A DNA stretch of 22,094 nt from assembly GCA_025399215.1 (NCBI GenBank), contig MU621223.1, positions 25,252 through 47,345 of the forward strand. Direction: 5' to 3'. The position numbers were made by a program, and so were the translations under genes. Below, in pieces: positions 9,617-20,119 of this stretch; position 1 is the stretch's first letter, and every line of letters begins with the position of its first letter. The notes below the pieces were generated by a model that searched no databases, was not told the DNA's origin, and was given only the letters and a program-made list of their open reading frames with translations. The DNA comes from Globomyces pollinis-pini (taxonomy: Eukaryota; Chytridiomycota; Chytridiomycetes; Rhizophydiales; Globomycetaceae).

Positions 9617-9655
9617 ATAACGTTTTTTAAATATTCCTGGATTATCTATTTTATT
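9612..9655. terminator. paired, overlapping polyadenylation signals of two convergent genes
   Basis: AATAAA at 9612-9617 (plus) overlaps the stop codon of the Mpo1-like gene. AATAAA at 9655-9650 (minus) overlaps the stop of the converging orphan gene. Only 34 bp separate the stops, so each transcript must run into the other's coding sequence or end almost immediately. Confidence 0.5.
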
Positions 9656-10290
9656 CTGGTAATGAGGAATTGGTAGGTGATCCATCTTGAAAATCACTCA
9701 AGTTTCTGGGAGGGTTTCGAACTGCTGAAGCAGCAGACCTTTCTGACCGCATGATTGCACTACGCAATATAGCAAAGAATTGATCTTCTAATTCGTTTGA
9801 ATTGGAACGTGTTGACCTGGTGGTAGCTCCACCTTGTACAGTTTGACGAGTTGTTCCACTAGAGAAATGAATTACATTTTCTAAGTTATAAAATATGGAA
9901 AAATCAAACCAGATAGTCTCAGTGTATTTCTATTGGTATTATCTGGTTCCGAAGTTGGACTTAAAAATGCCTGATGTAATGCAGAATTTATCGAATTATC
10001 ACTCCAACGATGTCCAAAGTATGGCATTTCAAAGCATTGTTGTTCTCCAGGTGTTAAACCTCTCCACCTATTTAAATCAATACCAAATCAACACCATACA
10101 TGATTTCAGTCATTGCTTCCTTTGAAGAAGCAGTCATTCTACTAAAGAGTTTTTCAAAGTATATTCGTAAATCTGTTGGTGATAATTCTTTAGCTTGTCG
10201 TATTAAACTTTGTACATTCATTGGACAATGAGTTGCGTTTGGTACACATTCATTCCAATCTTCATCTGGTAACACAATCTCTCTACCCAT
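9651..10290 (-). CDS. orphan protein, tandem paralog A
   Basis: Three exons encode 192 residues: 10290-10100, 10067-9910 and 9880-9651. The introns are 32 and 29 nt. I do not recognise the family. The conserved part, shared with paralog B, runs from about residue 27 to 88: a helical stretch ending DLRIYFEKLFSRM, then SKEAMTEIMWRGLTPGEQ, then FEMPYFGHRW. The KEA-x3-I-x-W-x2-L-x3-E-Q spacing faintly recalls helix 2 of an HMG box, but the first-helix signature is missing, so no function is assigned. The C-terminal half is rich in Ser, Thr, Asn and Arg, with a second short conserved stretch around FFAILRSAIMR. There is no signal peptide or membrane segment. Confidence 0.75.
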
Positions 10291-10544
10291 CTTTCAATAA
10301 AGGAAATAAAGTAATATGGGGGACAAAGTTGATCAATCCACCCTAGTTACTCATTGAACCCAAATCCACTTTGATGGTAACTTGACCTCATTTAGTGTAC
10401 TGTTACTGTTCAATAGAATTTCAATAAAATGCTGATACTATCAGTAAGGATTCAGTAAAGGTTCTATAGTTTCTTATTTGGAAAAGTTGAGTAAGAGTGA
10501 GTCAATTTCATGAAAAAACTCGTCACGTTAAACAAATAAATGTA

Positions 10545-11132
10545 TTAAAGAGTATCATTTTCATTGTTAAATTCATCACCCATTCTTAAAATAGCATTGG
10601 AAAGCATAGTAGAAACGATACTGAGTAATGCTGTATTTAAGCTGGATGATGCGGTATCATTAGTGCTACGTAATCGACTACGATTAGCTAGATAAGTCGC
10701 AGAATAACTTGTCATTTCTTCTATTCGATGTTTAATATTAAAGTTCTTTTTACCTCTCATTCGAATTGGTTCATTTGAAATAATTGGTGCTTCTGTTGAT
10801 GTTGGTGAAGGTATAAAAACATTAGAGAAATTAATTTGAACTGGCCTTCCACCAAAACAAGGTAGTTCAAATCTGTGTTGTTCTGAATTGGATAAACTGT
10901 TCCAGCTAATTTATGATGAATATAAAGTATTTAGATACATGATCGCCATAATGGCTTCCTTGGCGGAAACCTTCATACCAACAAATAAGCAATCAAAAAA
11001 TTCTTTCAATTCATCATTAGATAAATTCCTAGTTTGGGAAAGTAAAAGGTGTACTTTTATTGGTTGAGAATTGTAATTTTGAATTGAGTTTGAGATAGTA
11101 TTATCAATACAAGGTAAGATAGGATTTCCCAT
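10545..11132 (-). CDS. orphan protein, tandem paralog B
   Basis: Three exons encode 173 residues: 11132-10939, 10905-10754 and 10720-10545. Both introns are 33 nt. The sequence has diverged strongly from paralog A but keeps the same skeleton: DELKEFFDCLFVGM, SAKEAIMAIIWNSLSNSEQ, FELPCFGGR, and a C-terminal helix (STMLSNAILRMGDEF). Intron 1 splits the same codon before the conserved Trp. Intron 2 is in frame and stop-free, so it could be read as 11 residues. I call it an intron because paralog A has one at the equivalent place and phase. The gene lies head to tail with paralog A, 254 bp upstream of it. Function unknown. Confidence 0.75.
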
Positions 11133-11571
11133 ACGACAAGTTTAAGAAAAGGATATTAGACTGAATATGAATTACATGGACCCATTGATAGTGATTTATA
11201 AACATGGAAATTTAGTAAACAAAAGGAGACAAATAAATCATGGAGACTAATAGACAAGCAATAACATCAAACTACGCGCTCCTCTACGTGACACCTTACT
11301 TGCTCATGCCATCCCTACCATTTCCTAATTGTTTTCTCTCTTATACGTTATCAGTCTTGTCGTTGTTTGTCATCAAACACTGATTTTCTTTCAAATACGC
11401 CACAATCTTCACTGTCGATTGTCTACGAAATCAAAATCTTTTCATACAAAACTATCGTCAACACAACATCAAAGAGACTTACTCAAATAGTACATATAGA
11501 CTCTAAAGGACTTACAAAGTTTTTATTTACAAAATCAACTCAGTTTTCAATTTATATATACGTATTTAGAA
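11133..11571. other. divergent promoter region, orphan B / kinase
   Basis: This 439-bp region lies between two divergent starts. It is AT-rich, with TATATATA at about 11553-11560 just upstream of the kinase ATG. A plus-strand open frame at 11367-11591 overlaps the kinase start in another frame and shows no domain; it could act as an upstream open frame. No other feature is supported. Confidence 0.5.
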
Positions 11572-13014
11572 ATGGGAATTGCATGTTGTAAAGGTCCAGT
11601 GATTGATGACAATGCGGAAGGTTAGTATCCAATTAAAATGCTGATATTCGTTAGTTGAGCTGTCGCATTTCAATTTATTAAGGTCGGTAGGGAAAGGTGC
11701 TTTTGGAAAAGTAATTCACAAAAAAAGTATCATTAATTATCAGGTACGAGTTGTTCAGCATAAAGGAACGAAATGTATATACGCTCTCAAATATATCAAC
11801 AAAGCCAAATGCATGCAAATGTCGGCCGTGGATAACATTATTGAAGAGAGGAAATTATTAGAGGCAATTTATAGCAACTTTGTTTGGTTTGTTATTTTAT
11901 TCTTATTAATTTCTTTTTCTTTAAATAGTAATTTACGTTATGCCTTCCAAGATGATGAAAATCTATTTATGGTTCTGGATTTAATGTTGGGTGGAGATTT
12001 AAGATTCCATCTGGACAGAATGGGTGCCTTTAAAGAAGATCACATCTCGTTAGTTGTTGCTGAAATATCTTGTAGTTTATCATATTTGCATTCCAAAAAT
12101 ATCATTCATAGAGATTTGAAACCAGATAACAGTTTGTTTTTTCAAATGATATTAACTTTTTTTAGTTTTACTGGATGAAGAAGGTCATGCTCATTTGGCT
12201 GATTTCAATATTGCCACAAGGTTCAGAGATGATAAACCGCTTACGGCCGTTGCTGGTAGTATGGCGTATATGGGTATTTTTTGTTAATGATACTAATCCT
12301 TTCCAAGCACCGGAAATTCTAGGTAAAAAAGGATATTTCGCCTCAATTGATTGGTGGAGTTTGGGTATTATCATTTATGAAATGTCTACTGCAAAGGTAT
12401 ATTATTTCATTCATTAACTTTTTTCAGAGGCCTTTCAGAGCAAAGACAAACGAAGGGCTGACAAATGCTATTCTACATGAAGAGATTCCATTAGATCCAC
12501 TATCAAAGCTTAGCCCACCTCTGATTGATTTAATAACCAAGTTCTTGGATCGGGATGTGAAGAAGCGATTGGGGGTAAAGGAAAGTGGTGGGTTGAATAC
12601 CATTAAAGCTCATCCATTCTTTGCATCACTGGATTGGCCAACCGTAGAAAATAAGAAAGCCATTCCACCATTTGTTCCAGATGTAAATCCAAAACCCAAT
12701 ATTAACCCAATTTTTAGGCAAAGAAAGCCAACTTTGATGCAACACACGAGTTGGAAGAATTACTCTTGGAAGATAACCCATTGAAAGCCAGACCAAGAAA
12801 AAAGAAGGGTGAAAAAACACCACCACCTGCAAATGAAACTCCAGAGGAACGAGCATATCGACTCATGGAAGATAATTTCACAGTTTTTGATTGGACAAAA
12901 ATCCGAAAAGATGAATCTAATTCAATGTCAAATACAGACCCTGTTGATCTTTGTGAAAAGGGTAACTATGTTACAGAAGTAAAAGATAAACCAACAGCTG
13001 GACCACCAAATTAG
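11572..13014 (+). CDS. STK32/YANK-type AGC serine/threonine kinase, N-myristoylated
   Basis: Eight exons encode 399 residues: 11572-11620, 11655-11710, 11744-11886, 11929-12131, 12166-12273, 12308-12396, 12428-12682 and 12718-13014. The introns are 34, 33, 42, 34, 34, 31 and 35 nt. The N-terminus MGIACCK predicts Gly2 myristoylation and Cys palmitoylation, so membrane attachment is likely. Kinase landmarks are the glycine loop VGKGAFGKV (28-36), Lys51 in YALK, HRDLKPDN with Asp145, ADFN at 162-165 and GSMAYMAPE. DFN in place of DFG is a family trait of STK32 kinases, not damage. The C-terminal tail has a basic RPRKKK patch and FTVFDWTK. Introns 2 (33 nt) and 3 (42 nt) are in frame and stop-free, so retained forms would stay open. 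Substrates are unknown. Confidence 0.93.
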
Positions 13015-13200
13015 TCTGTAAACTCTATGAAGACAGTTACTTTTAATAGATTTCATTTTTAACAATTGTTTTTGTTTGATTTTTAAATATCTGCTTGTTC
13101 AGATTTACGTCTAATGAAATTGATTTATTGCAACTTTCAAATGATTAGTCACACAAAAATAGACATTCAACAGATGTTACCTACAATTTTTTTTTATTTA
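13015..13200. other. convergent 3' region, kinase / zinc finger
   Basis: This 186-bp AT-rich gap has a poly-T run near 13188-13195, which is a poly-A run just after the zinc-finger stop on the minus strand. Nothing else is seen. Confidence 0.5.
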
Positions 13201-14796
13201 TTACATCATATCAGCATCCATTTTAAAATCTTCCATAATTAATTGACCAGCAATAGGTCGATAGGTGGTTTGAAAAGATCCATCGTTTGTAAAGGTATCA
13301 TTGATGACTAGACCATCAGCAGCAGACTCAAAGAAGAGATCATCTTGTCTGCCTGTTGGAGTTTTCAACATATCTGCCAAATCAAATTCGGAATAAACTT
13401 GGGAGGATAAAGGTGAAGGTCTATGGATGTTTAACCCTGATGGTATATTGAAACTGGATTTCAAACGAGAATGTTGGCTTTGGAAATTAGAGTGAGGATT
13501 CATGGCTCTATTTGATTGTGGTAATTGTGGTTGAGCAAACTGAGTTTGTTGCATTTGCTGCTGTAATTGTGATTGTTGCGGCTGGGGCTGTGGTATCATT
13601 GGATTTGTAGTCATTTGGTAGCCAACTTGATTCATGTCTGGGAAAAACCCAGTATTAGGTTGAGGTTGTCCAAACTGATTAAATTGCACCTGTGCATTAA
13701 ACTGCGCAAAAGTTGGATCCTGTGGGGATACTGAATACCCTTGATTAGGATTAGGAAATGGATTATTAAAGTTTTGTTGGTTAATATTTTGATAGTTAGT
13801 ATTAAAGGTTGTTCCAAATTCATTGGTAGTTGGAGTAAACATCAACGGTGATGCTTGAGTTTGGAAATTCAGAGGAAGAGCAAAAGAGCCATTAATATCT
13901 GTGACGACGCTAGGGTTTAGGCCATTTTGTTGTGAGAAACCCGAACCATTATTGACAGAAGTGGATTGCGAATCTAATGAATTCAAATAACTGGCAGGAT
14001 CAATGAAATTTGGGTCTAGTAATGTAGCAGGGTCTATAGCATCGTCGTTATGGTTAGAAGACATGCTTAATGAAGCTTTTCTTTCAAAACCTGATTTTTT
14101 GACTGATTTCTTTCGAACTTCAGCTTTTTTACTTGATTTTCCAGGGACTTTATCACTTGGTACATGATTTTCTGATGTACAATGAGAATTTAATGTATCC
14201 ACATCAGGAAAACCTCGATTACAAGTTCCACACAAAAATTGTCTTTCAGAAGAATGCACTGTTCTCTCATGACGCAACATATCGTGTCGTCGAGCGAAAG
14301 GTTTACCACAAAACATACATAAATGCTTTTTATCAGCTACCGAATCAATTCAACTGAAATAATATACCTTTATGAACAGTTTCATGAGATCGCAAAGCAA
14401 CCAGTTTTGTGAAAGATTTGTTACAATCAGGACAATTAAATTCTCCTTGGGATTGATTCTGATCATCCTCAACCGTTAATTGATCCATATCAAATAAAAA
14501 ATCAACAGGGGAAGCTACGGAAGCAGAAGTTTGACTGCCACCATACTGACTACCCATAAACGAACCTCTTCTGCTACTATCCAGAAAATAAGGAGCATTA
14601 GAAGAATTAGCACTAAGAGGAGAATCTAGAAAAGACTCTGAGGACAACAGAGTAGCAGCAGTAACAGGAGCAAACAAGTGATTCGTTTGATTTGGCTTTA
14701 TGATTAGATAGTCAAACAAAATACTTTATATAACTGGGCCATTGAAATCGAGTCTGAATCATACTCTGCATTCTTGTACCTTGGAAAATTGTCCAT
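13201..14796 (-). CDS. three-finger C2H2 zinc-finger transcription factor
   Basis: Three exons encode 511 residues: 14796-14725, 14695-14368 and 14336-13201. The introns are 29 and 31 nt. Starting at 14719 would need a TTG; splicing the 24-residue exon beginning MDNFPRYKN supplies an ATG and removes a branch-like ATCTAATC intron. Zinc ligands are C112/C115/H128/H132, C140/C143/H156/H161 and C169/C172/H185/H191. Finger 2 (CGKPFARRHDMLRHERTVHS) and finger 3 resemble the Crz1/Msn2 style of fungal stress regulators, but orthology is not shown. A basic stretch (KKAEVRKKSVKKS) after finger 3 may be the nuclear localisation signal. The Asn/Gln-rich region at about residues 290-420 and an acidic end (MEDFKMDADMM) suggest activation domains. 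A perfect 11-bp-arm inverted repeat lies 82-124 bp upstream of the ATG. Confidence 0.88.
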
Positions 14797-14877
14797 CGCT
14801 TTTAAAGGAAAGGAAGTTTTACACTCAACAAGTTGATGGGTGGCGCAAACGAAACCACTTTGACCGCCAACACCACA

Positions 14878-14920
14878 AAAGAGTACAGTATTGCGAACAA
14901 GTGCATGTGCTGTACTCTTT
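14878..14920. promoter_or_regulatory. 11-bp perfect inverted repeat upstream of the zinc-finger gene
   Basis: AAAGAGTACAG at 14878-14888 is the exact reverse complement of CTGTACTCTTT at 14910-14920, with a 21-nt spacer. It sits 82-124 bp upstream of the zinc-finger start. It may be a dimer binding site, possibly for the factor itself, or a hairpin in the leader. Confidence 0.55.
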
Positions 14921-15052
14921 ATGTTGTTATAGACTGGGTATAAATTGAAATCATCCAATTGGAACCATATATGAAAAAACACGAAGTCCCAAATTTAATT
15001 AGCACATGGTCACAAATCAATCCATGTTTGTCAGGCGATATATTAATCACGT

Positions 15053-17588
15053 TTAAAGTCGACTGCCCTTTAACTTCAATTGAATCTTATTCATTTGTGT
15101 AAGCACAAATGTATAATCATTCGCAATCTCTTTGATATAACTATACCGCCCAGTAGATCCAAAATGTCCTAACTTTCAACCATTACCATAAAGTACCTGA
15201 TCCCATCTTGCAATCCAAACATAAAATACTCTTCTCAGCATCATTTTCACCGCCATCCATTTTCATGTCACGCAACTTGGCAATCCATTTACTAGGCTCC
15301 CAGTAGGCCACTCTCGGATCAAACAATCCCGCTTTAATTAACAAATTTGGGAACTATAAAGTTCAGAAATCCTACAATACCTTTGCGCCTTGGGGGATAT
15401 TGTCGTAAGGTGAATAGGAAAGCATATAGTCAAAATAATCTTTTTCATTTGGATTACCCCATTCCTCATACTCATTAATAGTTAATGGGATAGTCGGGTC
15501 CATCACTATACAGTAAATCAAAAATACCGTTACTGGTGTTAATAACATCAACAAAAGGAACTCCAGCTACAGCAACAGCACATAATTTAGGTTCCATATT
15601 TAAGACAGCCCCAATCAACATTCCACCAGCAGATCGACCATCAATTGCCAATACGGACGATGACGTGTATTTTTCATGAATCAAGTGCTTAGCACAAGTG
15701 ATGAAATCAATAAAAGTATTTCGTTTATGTTTAAACTTTCCAGTTTCATACCTATTGTCAAGATAAAATCATTTACCAAGCTCTACCACAATCACCACCA
15801 CCTCTGATATGTGCAATCGCATATACAAAACCTCTGTCCAACAAACTTATTCTAGATGAACTCCAAGATGGTTCTATAATGAAAAAAACACCTTTTTACC
15901 AATAGATATTCCGTAGCTACCGTATCCATACAAATACAATGGGTTCGTTCCATCTCCTTTAAACAAGTCAGTTTTATAGATCAGAGAAATGGGGATATTA
16001 TCAGGGACAGGTGTATCAAATGGTGCATTAACTTTGGTAGATAAATCAATAGGAGCATAAATTCTCTTCATGGTGTACAATTTAGGATCAAAATTTCCAG
16101 GAATATTAGTCTTTTTCAAATACTTTCTTTCTTTTGTTGTCATATCATATTCAATTGTTTGTGATGCAGTTACCATAGAATCGTACACAAATATCAATTT
16201 GTTGCCATGATAGTTTAATTTAGATGCCTATGTTTAACTCAACTATGTGATTAACTGAAATTGTTCCCAAGGTGAATACTTCTTCATCAAAATCGATATA
16301 GTGTGATGCTGAAACAACTGTTAAGATACAATAAACAAACCTTCTTCGTAATTCTTTACTTTACCGGATTCGGACTTTACAATACGTAACTTTGTATTTC
16401 CATTGCTACGTTCAAATACTAAAGATAAATAAATAAATAACCTCAATTACATGCGATATGTTTTTCAAATGGCAAGATTTCTTCAATATAAGTAAAGTGA
16501 TCATATGGAATAACTTCTTCCCAATGTTGAATAGAGGTTGCATTCTAAATATTAAGAAAGTAGGAATCATTACAATTGGACAGGAATATAGAGTATTATT
16601 TAGACACTTTCCACCCAAATCAGTGAGGATCAAGAATCGATCACCTTGATGCTCTACAGAATATCTGTGTCGATTTTCTCGTTTATTAAACAAGATGGGA
16701 TCTAATGGTCAACCAATAGTTAAATAACCGGTTTTGGGGAAATTTGCATCAATATAATGATATTCATTTGTCAGTTTACTGAAGGAACCAATGAATATAT
16801 ATTTGTTTGATAATGACTTTTCAAACCCAACCACAAATTTTGGGTCAGGTTCATGGTAAATCAAAACATCATCTGCAACACCAAATTCATGTCTATAAAT
16901 CTTGTCACTATCGTTTAAATTTGATTGTGAATTACGGTCGATGAATGTCATCTAAAGTATTATAAAAGACAGTTTGACTGTCTTGTGCCCATTCAATAGA
17001 ACCAGCTGATTTTTCTATCGTTTCTGATTCAATTAATTGACCAGTAGTTAAATCTTTAAAGAAAATCTTGTAATTTTCACTTCCATCGAAATCCATTGAA
17101 TAAGCGAGAATCTATGGATAAAATATTAAAATTCATGAAAAAAAGTACCTTATGATTAGGACTGATTCGATAATATGATAAATCTTGATATTCTTGTTTC
17201 ATTTCATTTTGATTCAATACAATTTCTTCTGGTGAATCCAGGGTATGTAACTTTCGACAATAAATCGGATATTGTTGTCCTTTCACTGTACGACTATAAT
17301 AATAATACGGATCTTTAAAGGTGGGAACTTGTTCATCATCTTCTTGAATTCGCGAAATAATTTCATTATAAATTGTATCAGATAATTCTTGATCACGATG
17401 AGAATCAAAGTATTTGTTTTCAGCCTACCATCAACAATGAATTTTAAAAAAGTTACTTTAATGTATTCAATGATATCTGGTCTTTTTTCTTTTGGATTCA
17501 TATCTTTTAACCAATGATAGGAATCATTGAATTCTAAATCATGATATTTATGAACATGAGGGACTTTTTTGCAAATTGGAGGATCCAT
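15053..17588 (-). CDS. ptrB: oligopeptidase B (S9A serine peptidase)
   Basis: Cleaves short peptides after Arg or Lys. Fourteen exons encode 721 residues: 17588-17457, 17424-17149, 17111-16936, 16907-16729, 16701-16574, 16544-16451, 16418-16341, 16317-16256, 16227-15900, 15873-15777, 15751-15534, 15505-15381, 15353-15197 and 15168-15053. The introns are 32, 37, 28, 27, 29, 32, 23, 28, 26, 25, 28, 27 and 28 nt. The N-terminal part forms the beta-propeller ([30 protein letters not shown]). The hydrolase domain has Ser557 in GRSAGG, Asp643 in [12 protein letters not shown] and His685 in GSGHFG. Length and order fit the family. The frame stays open 44 codons upstream of the ATG with no acidic residue. 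An exon at 17819-17793 joined by a 72-nt intron (17792-17721) would give a 53-residue mitochondrial-type presequence. Confidence 0.93.
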
Positions 17589-17915
17589 AAAGACTTTTGT
17601 AGTTGATTGAAAAGTACGTTGAAATGTTGATCTGATTGAAATTGAAGTTGAAATTGATTGAAATTGATGACAAGAAATTCCAATGGTATTCTTTAAAGAT
17701 TGACTGGTTCTGGAGAAAATCTTTGAAATCCAAAAGGAAAAAATTTAAAAATCAGTTGAAGGATGGATTTCAGATCCAGGAGTTGGTTGTACAGGGTACA
17801 AAGAGTTGAACTGAGACATGTCCCGATAATTCATTTCGGTGATTCAACTCATTCAAAGCGCGCTAAATGTAATTAAATAATTACACTGTTTAATTGAACA
17901 TACTAATCAACTTTA
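17589..17915. other. region upstream of oligopeptidase B, possible 5' exon
   Basis: This 327-bp gap lies after the ureidoglycolate lyase stop on the same strand. It contains a possible first exon for the peptidase: ATG at 17819, donor GTACAA at 17792, acceptor CAAAG ending at 17721. An in-frame Ser/Thr/Arg-rich stretch, free of Asp and Glu, runs from 17720 to 17589. If the exon is not used, this is promoter and leader. Confidence 0.4.
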
Positions 17916-18506
17916 TTAATTATAGTCAATATGAATAGGACTTTCACGAAAGAAATATTCCTCACAATCTTCATCAGCAGTCAATTGATTCCCATCTCGA
18001 TTGAAATCAACGACAACAAAATCAATTGGATGGTCTAATACAATCATGGATCGATGCCAAGTACCAGGATGGTAGTTGAATGCTTGTGTAGACGAGGCTT
18101 CAAATACCTTGATGGTGGTTAAATCTGGTTTGTCACTTGGTAATGGTTGAGCAACAATAACCAGATAACGCGATTTCTGTCCAGTCATTGGAATAAACAT
18201 TTGTGAGCTGTAGCGATGACGCTCTAATACACTGGAATAAATGTTATACATTGCATGTTACCTGACACTTAATGGAATTGGTGATGGTTGAACTCTAAAG
18301 ATGGATACTGTATCTTTTGCAGCCGGTAAAGTCAATTCTTTTGCTACCCCTTTTGCTCCTGGTAGCCTCATATTCACAAGTCTGGTTAAATCCATGTGGT
18401 ATGACGTTGTACCCGGTTTGGCATCACAGTCAACTTCTGGAATTTCCAACACGTCACCAAATTCAGAAAACTTGTCTTTAACTAACGGCTGAACATGAAC
18501 AATCAT
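17916..18506 (-). CDS. DAL3: ureidoglycolate lyase
   Basis: Splits ureidoglycolate into glyoxylate and urea, the last step of allantoin breakdown, releasing nitrogen from purines. Two exons encode 186 residues, 18506-18262 and 18231-17916, with one 30-nt intron (18261-18232) that removes a premature TAA and restores the frame. The length matches yeast Dal3 (about 195). Family features are KFSEFGDVLE near the N-terminus, RVQPSPIPLSVSVLERHRYS spanning the splice, and the metal-site motif FNYHPGTWHRSMIVLD. Its neighbours are not purine-degradation genes, so it is not in an allantoin cluster. The ATG at 18506 gives a standard N-terminus (MIVHVQPL). Confidence 0.93.
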
Positions 18507-18664
18507 TGAGAATCAAGTCGAACTTTGTTCCTGAAAGAAAACGGATTCAGTTTCAACATGAATTTAAAACACAACATTTATCCGGCTTCAAATACGGTCA
18601 AATTCAAAACATTTATTCTTTTATAGAAATAAATAACCAATCAACATATTTAAATCATCGTCAC

Positions 18665-20119
18665 CTAGAAGAATGCAAAGGCCGCCAGGATGAGTGAGAT
18701 GACGCTACCAACAGACGAAGTTGGAACGGCATCGTTCTTGGAGTTAGGGTTAGCTTGAGAAGGTTTGTGGTTGGCCATACTTCCATTAACAGTTTTACTC
18801 CATAACAATAAATCACCCAATCCGTTCTTTAAATCATCTTGGAAGGTTTTCAGAGTCACAAGATCTTGTGGTCCTCCATCATTTCCATAGTTTGAGTGTA
18901 TACCAGTTCCGGTATCACCAAGAATGGTGAAATCTCTCCAAGTATTTTCTTCGTATTTGATAAATTCAAATAATGACATGCCTTTGATTTTAGGGAAGGT
19001 TTCCAAAAAAGTGGCATTGATCATTTGTCTCCACCATGCTTGCTTGATCATAGCTCGTGATTCAGGATCTTTCCTTCCAGGAACAACTGTATATTCTTCA
19101 CCAGTAACTTGATTCACTTTAGTAACAGATAAATGAATAGTAGCAGCACTTTCGGATATCATGAATGGTTTCCCACCTTTTGAAACAGATCTTGGGGCCC
19201 CACCTACTCCATCACCAGAAAACATTCGGTAGAATGGGAATTTACCAAACGGATCTTGACCAGAAATGATTTTTTCAACTGTTCCAGGTATAGGTGGATC
19301 ATTTGTCTCCCATGGATACTCTTTTCCATAATGGTACACCTACAATGAGATCAACATTTCTTACTGACATGCCAATCCAATCAACATAGTCATCACCAGG
19401 ATAGAAAGGGCTATATGGATCATCTCTGATATCATAAACGCCATCTTTGTTGGTATCCAACAGAGGATCAAAATCAGGTGTATTCACTTTGATCGCAAAA
19501 GGACCCAACGGAAATGGATAGCCATTACCCGAATTCGGGGACCAAAGGAACGCAACGTTTTCTTTACCTGATTTAGCACGAATCGCATCAACCACTTTTT
19601 GCCACGACTTTATGAACTTGGTAGGTTGTTGACCATATCTAAACCAAGAACCTAATAAAATGAGACGCTAAGTCAAATCACCATTCATTTCAGACGCATA
19701 ACGAATTAGAACCTTACGACCGGTTTCAGTAATACTCTTAATCCTGTTTGATAAATCTGCGATAGCCTCATCACTGACGGCATCATACCCTTCCATAGGA
19801 TAAATAGTTAAATATAAGAAACAATCAGTTTGAGTTTGTTCGACTTGATTAAAATACATTTCCATTTCGACAGATTGTAAAGTTTTAGTCATATTCATAT
19901 CAGATTGAAAGAAAGCTAGAGGTTTATAATTTAATCTTGCGTTTGTAGAAACTGGAGTATCACCATGTAATCGATCATACCAACTTCCACTATAAAAAAT
20001 GAGTTTAATTTTTAAAATATTTCATACAGATACATTTGCTTTGATCCTGTAGGTTCCAAGGTAGCTAAAGCTAAGATGGCATGAAATAGACAAGATAAAG
20101 ACAATAACTTTTGAATCAT
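18665..20119 (-). CDS. GH26-like glycoside hydrolase, secreted and GPI-type, copy 1
   Basis: Four exons encode 453 residues: 20119-20028, 19989-19682, 19651-19365 and 19339-18665. The introns are 38, 30 and 25 nt. The signal peptide is MIQKLLSLSCLFHAILALA. The GH26 (clan GH-A) pattern includes GSWYDRLHGDTP, the acid/base Glu131 in RYASEMNGSWFRYGQQP and the nucleophile Glu292 in GKPFMISES. Most GH26 mannanases have His before the acid/base Glu (HExNG); here it is Ser. Between the two Glu is a calcium-type loop, DTNKDGVYDIRDD, then YPGDDYVDWIGMS. The C-terminus has small residues then a hydrophobic tail (SVISLILAAFAFF) with no charged end, as in GPI signals. Beta-mannanase is the likeliest activity, but a cell-wall glucan or xylan is possible. 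It pairs with the divergent copy at 20614. Confidence 0.85.

Noticed and set aside
12162..12166. Kinase DFN in place of DFG as a sign of a dead kinase
   Set aside because: DFN is normal for STK32/YANK kinases, and Lys51, Glu70 and the HRD aspartate are all present.
14337..14367. A 14-nt intron in the zinc-finger gene using the internal TTTCAG at 14354
   Set aside because: It does not restore the reading frame into finger 2; the 31-nt intron ending in TAG does.
14704..14719. Start of the zinc-finger protein at 14719
   Set aside because: The codon there is TTG and the segment has a donor, branch-like motif and acceptor. An ATG exon upstream joins in frame.
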